Program-made: the position numbers and the translations under genes
Shown: one piece after another, positions 16,280 through 25,485 of the stretch
How positions within the stretch are numbered: position 1 is the first letter of the stretch
Layout: each line of letters starts with the position of its first letter
The notes under the pieces: generated by a model
Databases searched by the model: none
Seen by the model: only the letters and a program-made list of their open reading frames with translations
What the model was told of the DNA's origin: nothing
Origin: CAVVUC01 sp963751395
GTDB lineage: Bacteria > Verrucomicrobiota > Verrucomicrobiia > Chthoniobacterales > Chthoniobacteraceae
Length of the DNA stretch: 64,000 bases
Assembly: GCA_963751395.1 (NCBI GenBank)
Contig: CAVVUC010000004.1
Coordinates: 186,001 to 250,000 of the forward strand
Reading direction: 5' to 3'

Positions 16280-17788
16280 GTGTTCTACCTCTGCTTCTTC
16301 TTGCTCTTCTCAAGCGGAAGACTCTCAGGCGGCGACCCAAACGAGCAGCTTCGCTCTGCGATGCTGCTCGCTGCCACGGGGAAGGCGGGAGCAGAGTCGA
16401 GACCCGCAGACGACGACCTTTGGATACCAGGCGCAAACGGCCGTTACTATGAAGTGCATGATGTCGGGAATCTGCTTTTGATGCTGCCATCCGCCTGGGT
16501 CGGATCGCTCACGCGCAAGGTGTCGCTCGCCGAGTGGATTCAATCACCTCCGCCGTTTATTAAGTTTGGCGTGTCGCTTACTTTCGCCGTGGCTAGCGCC
16601 CTCGGCTGCTACTTCATGTTCCTGCTGTTTGCTCTGTTCTACAGCCAGCGCTTCGCCTTCGGATTGAGTCTTGCATTCGTGACGACGACTCCGTTTTGGG
16701 CTTTCAGCAGAAGTGCATGGGATGTATTGGGCGCGGCGATCGGTGTCTGCATGTTGCTTTATTCATCGGCTGGGATTTTGCTTCGCGAACGTGTTGAGGT
16801 TTGGACTGTGGTTTTGAGCATGGCATCGCTCGCCATTGCCTGTTCCTTTCGCTACTCCTTGATGCCGTTTCTCGCGCCCGCACTTGCGATCGTTCTATTC
16901 TTGCGAAGAAAGGAAATCAGGCTCGGAGGATTTGCCATGGCCGCAGCAGCGTTCACGATGCTGATGCTTCCGGCGTTTATCTATAATTACGTTCGCACGG
17001 GTTCACCACTGCGCCCTGCAACGGTTGCTGCGAAGTACCTCGCCGGCGGAGAGAGTGGATTGAACGCGATGACCGGACAACCCTGGAATGGCCTGGCTGG
17101 GTTGCTGCTTTCCCCTAACTGGGGGCTGCTTTGGTATTCCCCGGTATTCCTGCTGCTTGCGGCATTCCCTTTTGTCGTCAGGCGTCAGCACCCTGTCGCG
17201 CTGCGACTGGCTGTGATCTGGGGGAGCGCCACGGCATTCTATGTTCTCCTAATCGGCAATTTTCAGAACTGGAATGGAACTGTTGGGTGGGGTTCCCGCT
17301 ACCTCGTTCCGGTGATGCCGATTCTGTTCTTCCTGCTCTCGAGTGTCCTGGCAACAATCTGGAATCGCCACGGCAAGCTTGTCCTCACGCTGCTCTCGCT
17401 TTCCTTTTTCCTCAATCTTCCCCCCGCGCTGGTAAACTGGAATCTGGCGACGCTCGACTATCCGCCGGTGGCGTGGCCCGATCAGATTCGTTACCGGCAG
17501 GCATCGACCCCACGGGTCCAGATGGCAGTCTGGAACGGAATGTTCCTTGGGCTGCGTGGCAAATTGTTACCCGCGCCGCCGAGCTGGAGCGAGGACCCCG
17601 TTCTGACTTCGATCGCCAGGTTTCCCGATCTTTGGGTTGCCCGGCTGATGCGTGGTTCACAGGCCCAACTGCTCCTCGGTACGGCGATCACGCTAGGTTT
17701 GGGCTCCATTGCCGCTTTGGCACTGCAACGACTGATGCTGAATCCCACCATTGGTTGCGCCGCCTACACCGGGCAGTGTTCGCGCTGA
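16280..17788 (+). CDS. Multi-pass membrane protein, GT-C-like
   Basis: 502 residues from GTG 16280. About ten to twelve hydrophobic segments, with a polar loop after the first (SSGRLSGGDPNEQLRSAMLL then YYEVHDVGNLLLMLPSAWVG). Acidic residues in the first loop and a large multi-pass body resemble GT-C enzymes of the ArnT/PMT type, which transfer sugars from lipid-phosphate donors on the outer face of the membrane. A dolichyl-phosphate-type sugar synthase gene (19165) lies nearby and could supply the donor. I do not recognise the exact family, so a glycosyltransferase role is an inference. Confidence 0.65.
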   Translation: MFYLCFFLLFSSGRLSGGDPNEQLRSAMLLAATGKAGAESRPADDDLWIPGANGRYYEVHDVGNLLLMLPSAWVGSLTRKVSLAEWIQSPPPFIKFGVSLTFAVASALGCYFMFLLFALFYSQRFAFGLSLAFVTTTPFWAFSRSAWDVLGAAIGVCMLLYSSAGILLRERVEVWTVVLSMASLAIACSFRYSLMPFLAPALAIVLFLRRKEIRLGGFAMAAAAFTMLMLPAFIYNYVRTGSPLRPATVAAKYLAGGESGLNAMTGQPWNGLAGLLLSPNWGLLWYSPVFLLLAAFPFVVRRQHPVALRLAVIWGSATAFYVLLIGNFQNWNGTVGWGSRYLVPVMPILFFLLSSVLATIWNRHGKLVLTLLSLSFFLNLPPALVNWNLATLDYPPVAWPDQIRYRQASTPRVQMAVWNGMFLGLRGKLLPAPPSWSEDPVLTSIARFPDLWVARLMRGSQAQLLLGTAITLGLGSIAALALQRLMLNPTIGCAAYTGQCSR

Positions 17789-17809
17789 ATCCACACTTCC
17801 GTTATCTCG

Positions 17810-18979
17810 ATGCATTTCGCCTTCGTCAACATGCCGATAGAGTATTATTCACCTATCTCTGGAGGCGCGATTGCAACAGTAATCCTGAACAACGCTCGTG
17901 AGCTAATCGCGCGCGGACACAAGGTCAGCGTGCTCACCGTTGTAAATGCGGATGAAACTTACGCCGTCGGCGAAGTGATTCCCATCAAGGTCAAGACTCG
18001 CGATGACCTGCATTTTTTCCAACGGCGTCTCTCCTCGCTCGTCGGCCGGATGCAGCGCTGGGATTGGCCCTATTTTGAGTTCTACCTCCGTTCCGTGACT
18101 CGCTCGCTGGCCCGATTGTCCACCACGCCGCACGCGGTTGTCCTATTCAACGATCTCGCATCGCCAAAGCACATCAAGCGGGTTTTACCCGATACTAGAG
18201 TCGTTGTCTCATTGCACAATGAATGGCGGACAAGACACAATGTTGCAGAAACGGTGCAACATACCGACTTCTTTCTCACCTGCAGCGACTATATCAAGAG
18301 ATGGACCGCAGACGCTCATAACATCCCCCCGGCCAAGCTCGTTGTTGCTCAGGACGGAGTGGATCTTGAGGCATTCCAGCCGCGACCGGCTTATCTTGAT
18401 GATTCAGCAGTATTGCGCGTCTTGTGCATCGGACGCATTGACCCCAATAAGGGGGCCGATATCGCCGCCGATGCCGTGGCCACTTTGCAATCGGAGGGCC
18501 ATCCGATTTCGCTTACCGTCGCAGGGGGTGTGTGGTTTTACGGCAACGATGACCCGGCAAGTGATCCATACTTTCGCAAATTGGAGCCCAAAATGCGGGC
18601 GGCGCGCGCGGACTATCTGGGCCACGTCACTCGGGCGAATGTCCCGGCCCTGATTCGGCGGCACGATGTCGTCATGGTGCTTTCGCGTTCGCAGGAACCT
18701 TTCGGGCTGGTTGCGCTGGAAGCGATGGCTTCCGGATGCGCAGTGATTGCGTCCAATCGGGGCGGGTTGCCGGAAGCGTGCGGGGGGGCGGCGATTCTTG
18801 TCGATCCAGACGATTTTGTCTCAGTGGTCGCAGCGCTTCGCTCCCTGGCCGCCAACCCCGCGCTGTTAAAGACACTCAAGCGCAAAGCCGTTGAGCGAGC
18901 GGCTCGCGCCGGATGGTCAGTGGGCGCGGAGACGCTGGAGCAGTCCGTGACTGGGCACGTCGCATTGTCGAGTTGCTGA
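17810..18979 (+). CDS. Glycosyltransferase family 4
   Basis: 389 residues. N-terminal HFAFVNMPIEYYSPISGGAI is the glycine-rich acceptor-domain start. The donor domain shows CIGRIDPNKGADIAADAV, VMVLSRSQEPFGLVALEAMA and VIASNRGGLPEACGGAA. It follows the membrane protein by 21 bases. The 185 bases after it (18980-19164) hold no supported gene. Confidence 0.93.
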   Translation: MHFAFVNMPIEYYSPISGGAIATVILNNARELIARGHKVSVLTVVNADETYAVGEVIPIKVKTRDDLHFFQRRLSSLVGRMQRWDWPYFEFYLRSVTRSLARLSTTPHAVVLFNDLASPKHIKRVLPDTRVVVSLHNEWRTRHNVAETVQHTDFFLTCSDYIKRWTADAHNIPPAKLVVAQDGVDLEAFQPRPAYLDDSAVLRVLCIGRIDPNKGADIAADAVATLQSEGHPISLTVAGGVWFYGNDDPASDPYFRKLEPKMRAARADYLGHVTRANVPALIRRHDVVMVLSRSQEPFGLVALEAMASGCAVIASNRGGLPEACGGAAILVDPDDFVSVVAALRSLAANPALLKTLKRKAVERAARAGWSVGAETLEQSVTGHVALSSC

Positions 18980-19164
18980 CCGTGGAAAAACTACGGGCTT
19001 CTTTTGGGCAGTTTTCCTGGCGAGACTTGAGCAACTGAAGCTCTGGCGATCGTTGTCCTTGGATTATCTCCTGTCGCAGGTGCGGGCCACACAAGCCACA
19101 GCGTTCGAACTCCGCAGCCCATACAACCGGCCTTGCCTCCAGCCTCACGATCGACTGCAAATAG

Positions 19165-19986
19165 GTGATGAACTTGGACCTGCTTCTCGTGATTCCCGCA
19201 TTTGAGGAGAGTCTCCGACTCCCGGCATTTCTCGAATTGCTGGGAAGCCGTCTCGAAGAGTGCAGCTTCAGCGCCGGGATTCTCGTTGTGGACGACGGAT
19301 CGAGAGCCGGAGAAAGCCGGGAGATGATCGCTGCGGTAGAGCGCATCCGGCAGCGCCACGAGAGTGTTCTTCCGCCACTCGTCCTACCGCACAATATCGG
19401 GAAGGGCGGTGCGATTATGGCTGGCTGGTCCAGCGAATACGCCGCGCGGTGGCTCGGGTTTGTTGATGCCGATGGTTCCATCTCCCCCGACGAAGTAGTG
19501 CGTGTCATGGGCCTGGTGCCAGCCACCCAGCACACCGCCTTTTTCGCCTCGCGCGTCCGCATGCTCGGGCGCGTCGTCGAACGGCGCTGGATTCGACACG
19601 CCATCGGGCGAGTCTACGCAACGATGGTCGGCGTGCTGATTCACCCAGGTATTTACGACTCGCAATGCGGCCTCAAGCTCATCCCGGCGCCGGCGTTTGC
19701 AGCAATCCGCAGTTTGGTGACGGAAAAGCGGTTCGCCTTCGACGTGCAATTGATGGTAGCTCTGCTTTACGCCGGATTCCCCATTGAGGAAGTACCAATC
19801 GACTGGCGCGACACCGCCGGGAGCAAAATCCGCTTTTTCAAGGACACATTGCAAATGGCGTCATCGCTCAGGCGAATCCGTCGCGCCCGGACCCAGTGGC
19901 CTAACACACAGCCAATACCCAACCTTGAAGCAATGCGTATGACATCCGGCCTTGGTACAGGCAAAAGTCAGCAACACTTCGTATGA
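19165..19986 (+). CDS. Glycosyltransferase family 2, dolichyl/polyprenyl-phosphate sugar synthase type
   Basis: 273 residues starting MMNLDLLLVIPAFEES. Motifs: GILVVDDGSRAGES, LPHNIGKGGAIMAGW, WLGFVDADGSISPDEV (DxD), YDSQCGLKLIP and FAFDVQLMVALLYAGF-IEEVPIDW. This set is typical of DPM1/ALG5-like and polyprenyl-phosphate glucose/mannose synthases. It would load a sugar onto a lipid phosphate, a donor that GT-C enzymes use; the membrane protein at 16280 is a possible user. There are no C-terminal membrane helices. It overlaps the acyltransferase gene by ATGA. Confidence 0.88.
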   Translation: MMNLDLLLVIPAFEESLRLPAFLELLGSRLEECSFSAGILVVDDGSRAGESREMIAAVERIRQRHESVLPPLVLPHNIGKGGAIMAGWSSEYAARWLGFVDADGSISPDEVVRVMGLVPATQHTAFFASRVRMLGRVVERRWIRHAIGRVYATMVGVLIHPGIYDSQCGLKLIPAPAFAAIRSLVTEKRFAFDVQLMVALLYAGFPIEEVPIDWRDTAGSKIRFFKDTLQMASSLRRIRRARTQWPNTQPIPNLEAMRMTSGLGTGKSQQHFV

Positions 19987-21188
19987 GCGAAGCCAGAATT
20001 TCCTGGCGCATTCCCGCCATCGACGGCTTCCGCGCGCTCGCGTGCCTGATGGTTTACGTCTATCACGTCTGGCAGTTCGCGGGCTCGCCGGCGCTCGACG
20101 TCGCGATCTTCGGCACGCCCGTGAACGTCTTCCGTCCGATCTGGGAGTTCCCTGCGGGCGTCGATCTCTTCATGGTCCTCAGCGGCTTCTGTCTGTTCTG
20201 GCCTCTGTGCAAGAATCCGGAGGCCCTCGCGCGCTGGAACTGGCGGGAATACGGTCGGCGGCGGGTGCGTCGCATCGTGCCCCCCTACTACATGGCGATC
20301 GCCTACGCCATCGTGCTTCCGCTGGCGCTCGTCGCCGCATTCCGTGTGCTCGGGCTCGAAGCCAATTGGCCGCAACTGCCGTCGCCCTGGCAGATCGGCA
20401 CGCACGTCCTTTTTATCCACACGCTTTTCCCATCCATGTGGTACGGCATCACCGGCGCATTCTGGTCGCTCGGTCTGGAAGCGCAATTCTACCTCGTGTT
20501 CCCGCTCGTCGTGGCCTGCTTCCGCCGTTTCCGGTTGGCGGCGCTGGCGGTGATGGTCCTCGTTTCCATCGTCTATCGCATCGCGGCGAGCGCGGTGACG
20601 GCGCACGACGATTTCAACGTGCAGATGGTCGCCTCGATTTTTTTTCTCGGGCGCTGGATGCAATTCGCGGCCGGCATGGCCGCGGCCTGGTTCGTCGCTG
20701 CGCATTGGCGCGGGCAGCGCATTTTGAAGGGCTGGGTCGGTTCGATGCTCGTCGTGCTCGCCGTCGGCCTCTACGTCCTCGCCACTACTCCGATGGCCAG
20801 CATGGTTCCGCTTTTTCCGCTTCGCGATCTCCTCATCGCGGCTGCCGGTGGCGTGGCGATCTTCGGGATTTGCGCGAGCCGGACGCCATTCCAAGGGCTG
20901 TTCGGCAATCGCCTCGTCGCCGGCTTCGGATTCATTTCCTACAGCGTCTTTCTCATCCACCAGCCGACGGCGTGGTACATCTCCGAGTTTCTGCGCAAAT
21001 GGCTGCACGTCGGCGGGACCGCGCACTTTGCGCTGCTTTGCACCATCGGCCTCGCCGTGGTGTGCGCCATCTCCTACGGGTTCTTCCTCCTCTTCGAGAA
21101 GCCATTCCTGACCTCCAAACAAACGCATAAGCCGGCTATCGTCCCTTCGCGCGCGGATCGTCCTGCGCCCTCGGAGGCCGCCGCTTGA
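19983..21188 (+). CDS. Membrane acyltransferase, acyltransferase-3 (OafA/YrhL) family
   Basis: 401 residues with about ten membrane helices. The conserved family element R-x10-H is present at the start (FRALACLMVYVYH, about residues 18-30), and RRRVRRIVPPYYMAI is the second typical basic motif. These enzymes move acetyl or other acyl groups onto sugars at the membrane, so this one probably O-acetylates the EPS. It starts within the preceding stop. The 439-codon minus-strand open frame across it is an antisense shadow. Confidence 0.93.
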   Translation: MSEARISWRIPAIDGFRALACLMVYVYHVWQFAGSPALDVAIFGTPVNVFRPIWEFPAGVDLFMVLSGFCLFWPLCKNPEALARWNWREYGRRRVRRIVPPYYMAIAYAIVLPLALVAAFRVLGLEANWPQLPSPWQIGTHVLFIHTLFPSMWYGITGAFWSLGLEAQFYLVFPLVVACFRRFRLAALAVMVLVSIVYRIAASAVTAHDDFNVQMVASIFFLGRWMQFAAGMAAAWFVAAHWRGQRILKGWVGSMLVVLAVGLYVLATTPMASMVPLFPLRDLLIAAAGGVAIFGICASRTPFQGLFGNRLVAGFGFISYSVFLIHQPTAWYISEFLRKWLHVGGTAHFALLCTIGLAVVCAISYGFFLLFEKPFLTSKQTHKPAIVPSRADRPAPSEAAA

Positions 21189-21204
21189 AATCGACCAACC
21201 TCCG

Positions 21205-22074
21205 ATGGAACTGCTGCCCCAAAACCGTCCTGAAGTCATAACCATGGATTCGCCCTGGAATGGTCTGCTGCGCTTCGCGGTTCGCAATTATCGGTTTCGG
21301 AAAGGCCGGTGGCGCGTGATCAATTTCGCCCGCCGCTTCCTCCGCGGCGTGGTGCTTTCAAAGACCGACTATGGCTCTCGCATGCTGCTCGATCTGGACA
21401 ACTGCCTCGACGGCGATATCTATCTCGGCCTTTACGAGCGCCAGGCGCTGGCGCAGTTGCTCGCGTATTCGAAGGCGAAGCAATGCCACTCGTTCATCGA
21501 CATCGGAGCAAACATCGGCCTTTTCTCGATCAGCTTTGCGCGCCAGTCACACATCGAACGGGTTCACGCGTTCGAGCCCGACCCGCACAACTACGCGCAG
21601 TGCATGGCGAATCTTTTCCTGAGCGGCTACCAGCACAAGGTCAGCGTCCGCGCCGCCGGGTTGTCGGATCATGACGGCACCGCGAACCTGTACCTTGCGC
21701 GACAGTATTTCGCTTGCGACTTCGGCAAACGAAACAACGGGACAACATCGCTCGTCTTCTCGGAGGGCCGGCACTCGGAGCGGGACACGGTCGAAGTCCG
21801 CATTCATCGCCTCGACGATTTGCTTCCAAACGTCGGCGAAACGCTCACGGTGAAAATCAATGTCGAAGGGCATGAACTGGCGGTCCTCCGGGGCATGGGG
21901 GAAATACTGCGGCGCAACGATTGCGTGCTCCAGGTCGAGACTTGGGCGGGAAAATGCGAACCGCTGGACACTTTCCTCGGCCCGCTCGGCTACCGCCAGT
22001 CGCGCGCTCCGATCGAGGACAATTATTTCTATCTGAAAGAAGACGCGCGTCGCGGAAACGGAGGACACCCATGA
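21205..22074 (+). CDS. FkbM-family methyltransferase
   Basis: 289 residues (MELLPQNRPE); an in-frame ATG at 21244 is an alternative. The SAM-binding motif is SFIDIGANIGLFSISFA (about residues 97-113), followed by VHAFEPDPHNYAQC and the family-specific KINVEGHELAVLRGM near residue 214. FkbM enzymes O-methylate hydroxyls of sugars or polyketides; here the exported glycan is the likely target. Its stop overlaps the next start (ATGA). Confidence 0.92.
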   Translation: MELLPQNRPEVITMDSPWNGLLRFAVRNYRFRKGRWRVINFARRFLRGVVLSKTDYGSRMLLDLDNCLDGDIYLGLYERQALAQLLAYSKAKQCHSFIDIGANIGLFSISFARQSHIERVHAFEPDPHNYAQCMANLFLSGYQHKVSVRAAGLSDHDGTANLYLARQYFACDFGKRNNGTTSLVFSEGRHSERDTVEVRIHRLDDLLPNVGETLTVKINVEGHELAVLRGMGEILRRNDCVLQVETWAGKCEPLDTFLGPLGYRQSRAPIEDNYFYLKEDARRGNGGHP

Positions 22075-23114
22075 ACATCGCAATCGTCTCTCTGCTGCTC
22101 CCATCGGGAAGCAAGATCGGTGTTGGTTACGTGGTGCATCATCTCGCTAACGAACTGGTCAAACGCGGGCATCGCGTCACGGTTTTTAGTCAGACTGGGC
22201 CGTGTGAAGATTCGCTCTATGAAGTGGTCGTCGTCCCCTCGGGAAAGAGATTCCGCACCTTTGGTTTCGCATGGAATGTCCGCCGGTTTGATCTCACCCA
22301 ATTCGACGTGGTCAACGCGCATGGCGACGATTGGTTTCTCTGGGGATGCAGGCGGCCACGCCACGTCCACACCTATCACGGTTCCTGCCTTGCCGAGATG
22401 CTCCACGCCACATCATGGAGCGCTAGGATCCGCATGGCCGCGCTGGCCTTATGCGAATACACTTCCTGTTTCCTTGCGGATGAACTCGTAGCGGTCTCGG
22501 AGAATACCAGGCGCTTTATTCCGCTGGTCCGGCGTGTCATCCCCAACGGCGTGGATCTGAACACGTTTTATCCTTCGGAGAAGAAGTCCCAAAGCCCGTC
22601 GCTGTTGTTTGTCGGAACGATGCATGGGCGGAAACGGGGTAAAATGCTCCTGGATTTGTTCCAGCGGGAAATCCGCCCTCGGGTCCCCGGCGCGGAGTTC
22701 TGGGCCGTTTGCGAAAACCCGGTGGAGGGCGATGGGATTCGGTGGTTTGGCAGGATTCCTTTGGACAAACTCGCCGAGCTTTATCGACAAGCTTGGGTGT
22801 TCTGTCTTCCCAGTAGCTATGAAGGTTTCGGAGTCCCTTACATTGAAGCGATGGCTTCCGGAACGCCGGTCGTCGCCTCCCCCAACCACGGTGCATTGGA
22901 AGTAACAAAGGGCGGCATCCACGGCATGCTGGCATCCGACGAAGAACTGGCCGAGACGCTGGTGAAAGCCCTTGTGGACAGAGACCTAAGCGACCGTTTT
23001 CGGACGGCGGGACTCGATCGGGCCCAGGATTTCGCGTGGGACAATGTATGCCGGCAGTACGAGGAGCTTTATGCACCGGACATGAACGAAAGTTGCGAAG
23101 CTTCCACAATATGA
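22071..23114 (+). CDS. Glycosyltransferase family 4
   Basis: 347 residues from the ATG at 22071 (MNIAIVSLLLPSGSKIGVGY), overlapping the FkbM stop; the frame is open upstream but the coupled ATG is the natural start. Motifs: SEKKSQSPSLLFVGTMHGRK, LPSSYEGFGVPYIEAMASG and VVASPNHGALEVTKGG. Retaining GT-B enzyme. Its stop again overlaps the next start (ATGA), showing a tightly coupled chain of genes. Confidence 0.93.
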   Translation: MNIAIVSLLLPSGSKIGVGYVVHHLANELVKRGHRVTVFSQTGPCEDSLYEVVVVPSGKRFRTFGFAWNVRRFDLTQFDVVNAHGDDWFLWGCRRPRHVHTYHGSCLAEMLHATSWSARIRMAALALCEYTSCFLADELVAVSENTRRFIPLVRRVIPNGVDLNTFYPSEKKSQSPSLLFVGTMHGRKRGKMLLDLFQREIRPRVPGAEFWAVCENPVEGDGIRWFGRIPLDKLAELYRQAWVFCLPSSYEGFGVPYIEAMASGTPVVASPNHGALEVTKGGIHGMLASDEELAETLVKALVDRDLSDRFRTAGLDRAQDFAWDNVCRQYEELYAPDMNESCEASTI

Positions 23115-24334
23115 AAGTCGCCCTTTTTGCCAGTGCGTTTTATCCCAGTTTGGGAGGCGTGGAAGAAGTGGTGCGCAATCTCGCACACCAGCAGCGAATC
23201 TATGGAGGCGACCCGCTGATCGTGACACATCGCTGGCCAAAGAGTCTTCCCGCATTCGAGACAATCGAAGGCCTGCCCGTCCGCAGGTACGCCTTGCGCG
23301 TCCCGGAATCGAATATCCGCCAATTCGCGGGAGCGTGGCTTTTCGGGCCCAGCACCCTGCGCCGCATTGTCCGCGACATTCAAGCGCAAGGCGCCGAGGT
23401 CATCAATGTTCACTGCGTCAGTTACAACGCGTACTATGCGTTGCAGGTAAAGCGCATCCTGAATCTGCCTCTGGTCGTCACTTTGCATAGTGAACTGACG
23501 ATGGATGCCAACCGATCGTTCCAACGCTCCACATTCATGCGCCAACTACTGCGCACCGTGCTAACCGAGGCTGAGGCCATCACGGCCTGTTCGTCGGATA
23601 CCCTTGTTTGCGCGGAACAATTTCTTGGCAAGTCGCTCGGGCAACGCGGAACCGTGATCTACAACGGAGTGTCTCTCGAAGATTTTTCGCAGGCCCAACC
23701 GCAGGCTTTCGACCGTCCATACATCGCGGCATTTGGAAGATTGGTGCCGCAAAAGGGATTCGATGTGTTGCTCAAGGCTTTGGCGCTCGCCACCACAGAG
23801 CAGGCGATTCCACACGACGTGGTTTTTGTCGGGGACGGAACTGAACGTGGAAATCTCGAACGCCTAGCCGCTGAACTCGGGCTTGAACGCCGGGTTCGTT
23901 TTGTCGGACGCGTCGATCATCATGAAGTGGCGCGTATCCATGCTGGTTGCTCGTTTGTGGTTCTCCCGTCGCGCGCGGCGGAAGGTTGTCCGCTGGTGGT
24001 GCTGGAAGCGATGGCGGCCGGCAAAGCGGTCATTGCATCGCGCGTCGGCGGTGTGCCCGAATTGGTGGATAATGGAAAAACCGGTTTACTTGTTCCTATG
24101 GAGGACTCCGGGCAATTGTCGCGGGCGATTATCCAACTGGCGGTAAATCCAAACCTAAACGCCAGCCTAGGCCGCGCTGCACAGTCGATGGCAAACGATT
24201 TCACCTGGGAAGCAATGCATGGGCATTACCAGCGGATCTACACCGAAGCAGCAGTAAAGCGGAAGACGGATTGCGCGCAACGACCGGCCGTTGCTAAAGG
24301 TGCTCAGCTCGGCCCGACGCCCGCAGAGCCATAG
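23111..24334 (+). CDS. Glycosyltransferase family 4
   Basis: 407 residues from the ATG at 23111 (MKVALFASAFYPSLGGVEEV), the classical GT4 N-terminal glycine-rich loop. Donor domain: AAFGRLVPQKGFDVLLKAL, VVLPSRAAEGCPLVVLEAMA and VIASRVGGVPELVDNGKTG. A short AT-rich gap (24335-24399) follows. Confidence 0.95.
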   Translation: MKVALFASAFYPSLGGVEEVVRNLAHQQRIYGGDPLIVTHRWPKSLPAFETIEGLPVRRYALRVPESNIRQFAGAWLFGPSTLRRIVRDIQAQGAEVINVHCVSYNAYYALQVKRILNLPLVVTLHSELTMDANRSFQRSTFMRQLLRTVLTEAEAITACSSDTLVCAEQFLGKSLGQRGTVIYNGVSLEDFSQAQPQAFDRPYIAAFGRLVPQKGFDVLLKALALATTEQAIPHDVVFVGDGTERGNLERLAAELGLERRVRFVGRVDHHEVARIHAGCSFVVLPSRAAEGCPLVVLEAMAAGKAVIASRVGGVPELVDNGKTGLLVPMEDSGQLSRAIIQLAVNPNLNASLGRAAQSMANDFTWEAMHGHYQRIYTEAAVKRKTDCAQRPAVAKGAQLGPTPAEP

Positions 24335-24399
24335 ACCGAACCGAATTAAATTTGATTTGATGTCGGCTCGCCCAAGCTAGGCGCACGTAAAGAGAGTTG

Positions 24400-25485
24400 A
24401 TGAGAATACTGTTCGCATACCCGTTCGACTGGAGCCACGAACTTGCCGACTTCGACCGCGGATTGGTTCCCTCGCACAGACTTTTCGGGTATGCCGAGGT
24501 CAAGAAGATGGGCCTCCGCCCAAGTATCTGCCAAAAACCCCGGGTCTTTGAGCGTTTGTTGCGGCGTCCCATACTTTGGCGCATCTACCAATCTCTTTTA
24601 GCAGCCTGCCGCCAACAATCCATCGACTGCATTTTTGCCGTCAATGAAGCGTCAGCGCTGCCAGTGCTGGTCCTCAAACGATTGGGGCTGTTACGGCGGC
24701 CGGTGATTGTCTTCTGCACCGGTCTCATGCACCCGCGCAATCGTTCCGGAGCCAGGAGAGCACTATGGGGTTGGTTGCTGCCATGCGCCGAGGCTGTTGT
24801 GTCACAGACCACAATGGAGTTCAAGTCAACATGGGTGGAGTTTGGCCTCCGCAAGGATCGGCAATTTCTGATCCCGATGCTGGTGGACGTTGATTTCTTC
24901 ACGCCACAAGAAGCGGCCCCACGCGGCGACTATTGCCTTGCTGTCGGCACCAATCAGGGACGGGACTATCCAACACTGCTCGAGGCCCTCCCGAAGGAAG
25001 AGAAGCTAATTATCGTTACCGATGCCTATAATGCCAGGATCGTCGAGGAACATAGAGAGCCTGGCGCGCACGTTGAAGTATTCCAGGCCATCTCCATTCT
25101 GGAATTGCGCAAACTTTACACGAACGCGAAGGTCATCATTAACCCCCTCGTTGAAACTGATTACTGCTCGGGTCACACTGTCTTGCTCGAGAATATGGCT
25201 TTGGCGCGGCCGGTCATTATTTCCAGCGTCGACGGTATGAAGGACTACTTCGAGGACGGCGTGACTGCGGTAGGCTACCAACCTACCAATGTAGAAGACC
25301 TGCGCCGGAAACTTTGCAGCCTCCTCGATGACCCCTCTCGTTTTGCTCCCATCGGTCAGCGGGCTGCCGAATGGGTTTGTCGGTTCTCGTGCGAGGAGTT
25401 TGCACAAAAGCTGGTGCGGATTGCTGTGCAAGTCACCGGCAAGAAACCAAAGCAGGTGGAAATGGCGGTCGCAGGAGCAAGATGA
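24400..25485 (+). CDS. Glycosyltransferase, GT-B type (family 4-like)
   Basis: 361 residues from ATG 24400; a TTG immediately upstream is less likely. The donor domain is visible as YCLAVGTNQGRDYPTLLEAL, KVIINPLVETDYCSGHTVLL and ENMALARPVIISSVDGMKDY, where the E of LLENMALARPVI replaces the usual E of the EAMA signature. The N-terminal half is short and divergent. It overlaps the next gene by ATGA. Confidence 0.85.
   Translation: MRILFAYPFDWSHELADFDRGLVPSHRLFGYAEVKKMGLRPSICQKPRVFERLLRRPILWRIYQSLLAACRQQSIDCIFAVNEASALPVLVLKRLGLLRRPVIVFCTGLMHPRNRSGARRALWGWLLPCAEAVVSQTTMEFKSTWVEFGLRKDRQFLIPMLVDVDFFTPQEAAPRGDYCLAVGTNQGRDYPTLLEALPKEEKLIIVTDAYNARIVEEHREPGAHVEVFQAISILELRKLYTNAKVIINPLVETDYCSGHTVLLENMALARPVIISSVDGMKDYFEDGVTAVGYQPTNVEDLRRKLCSLLDDPSRFAPIGQRAAEWVCRFSCEEFAQKLVRIAVQVTGKKPKQVEMAVAGAR

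Noticed and set aside
19952..21130. 392-codon plus-strand open frame in another phase of the acyltransferase region
   Set aside because: Arginine/alanine-rich nonsense typical of an out-of-frame reading of GC-rich DNA.
19968..21287. 439-codon minus-strand open frame
   Set aside because: Low-complexity, charged composition (HDEHR-rich) caused by reading the acyltransferase gene backwards; the plus frame has clear family motifs.
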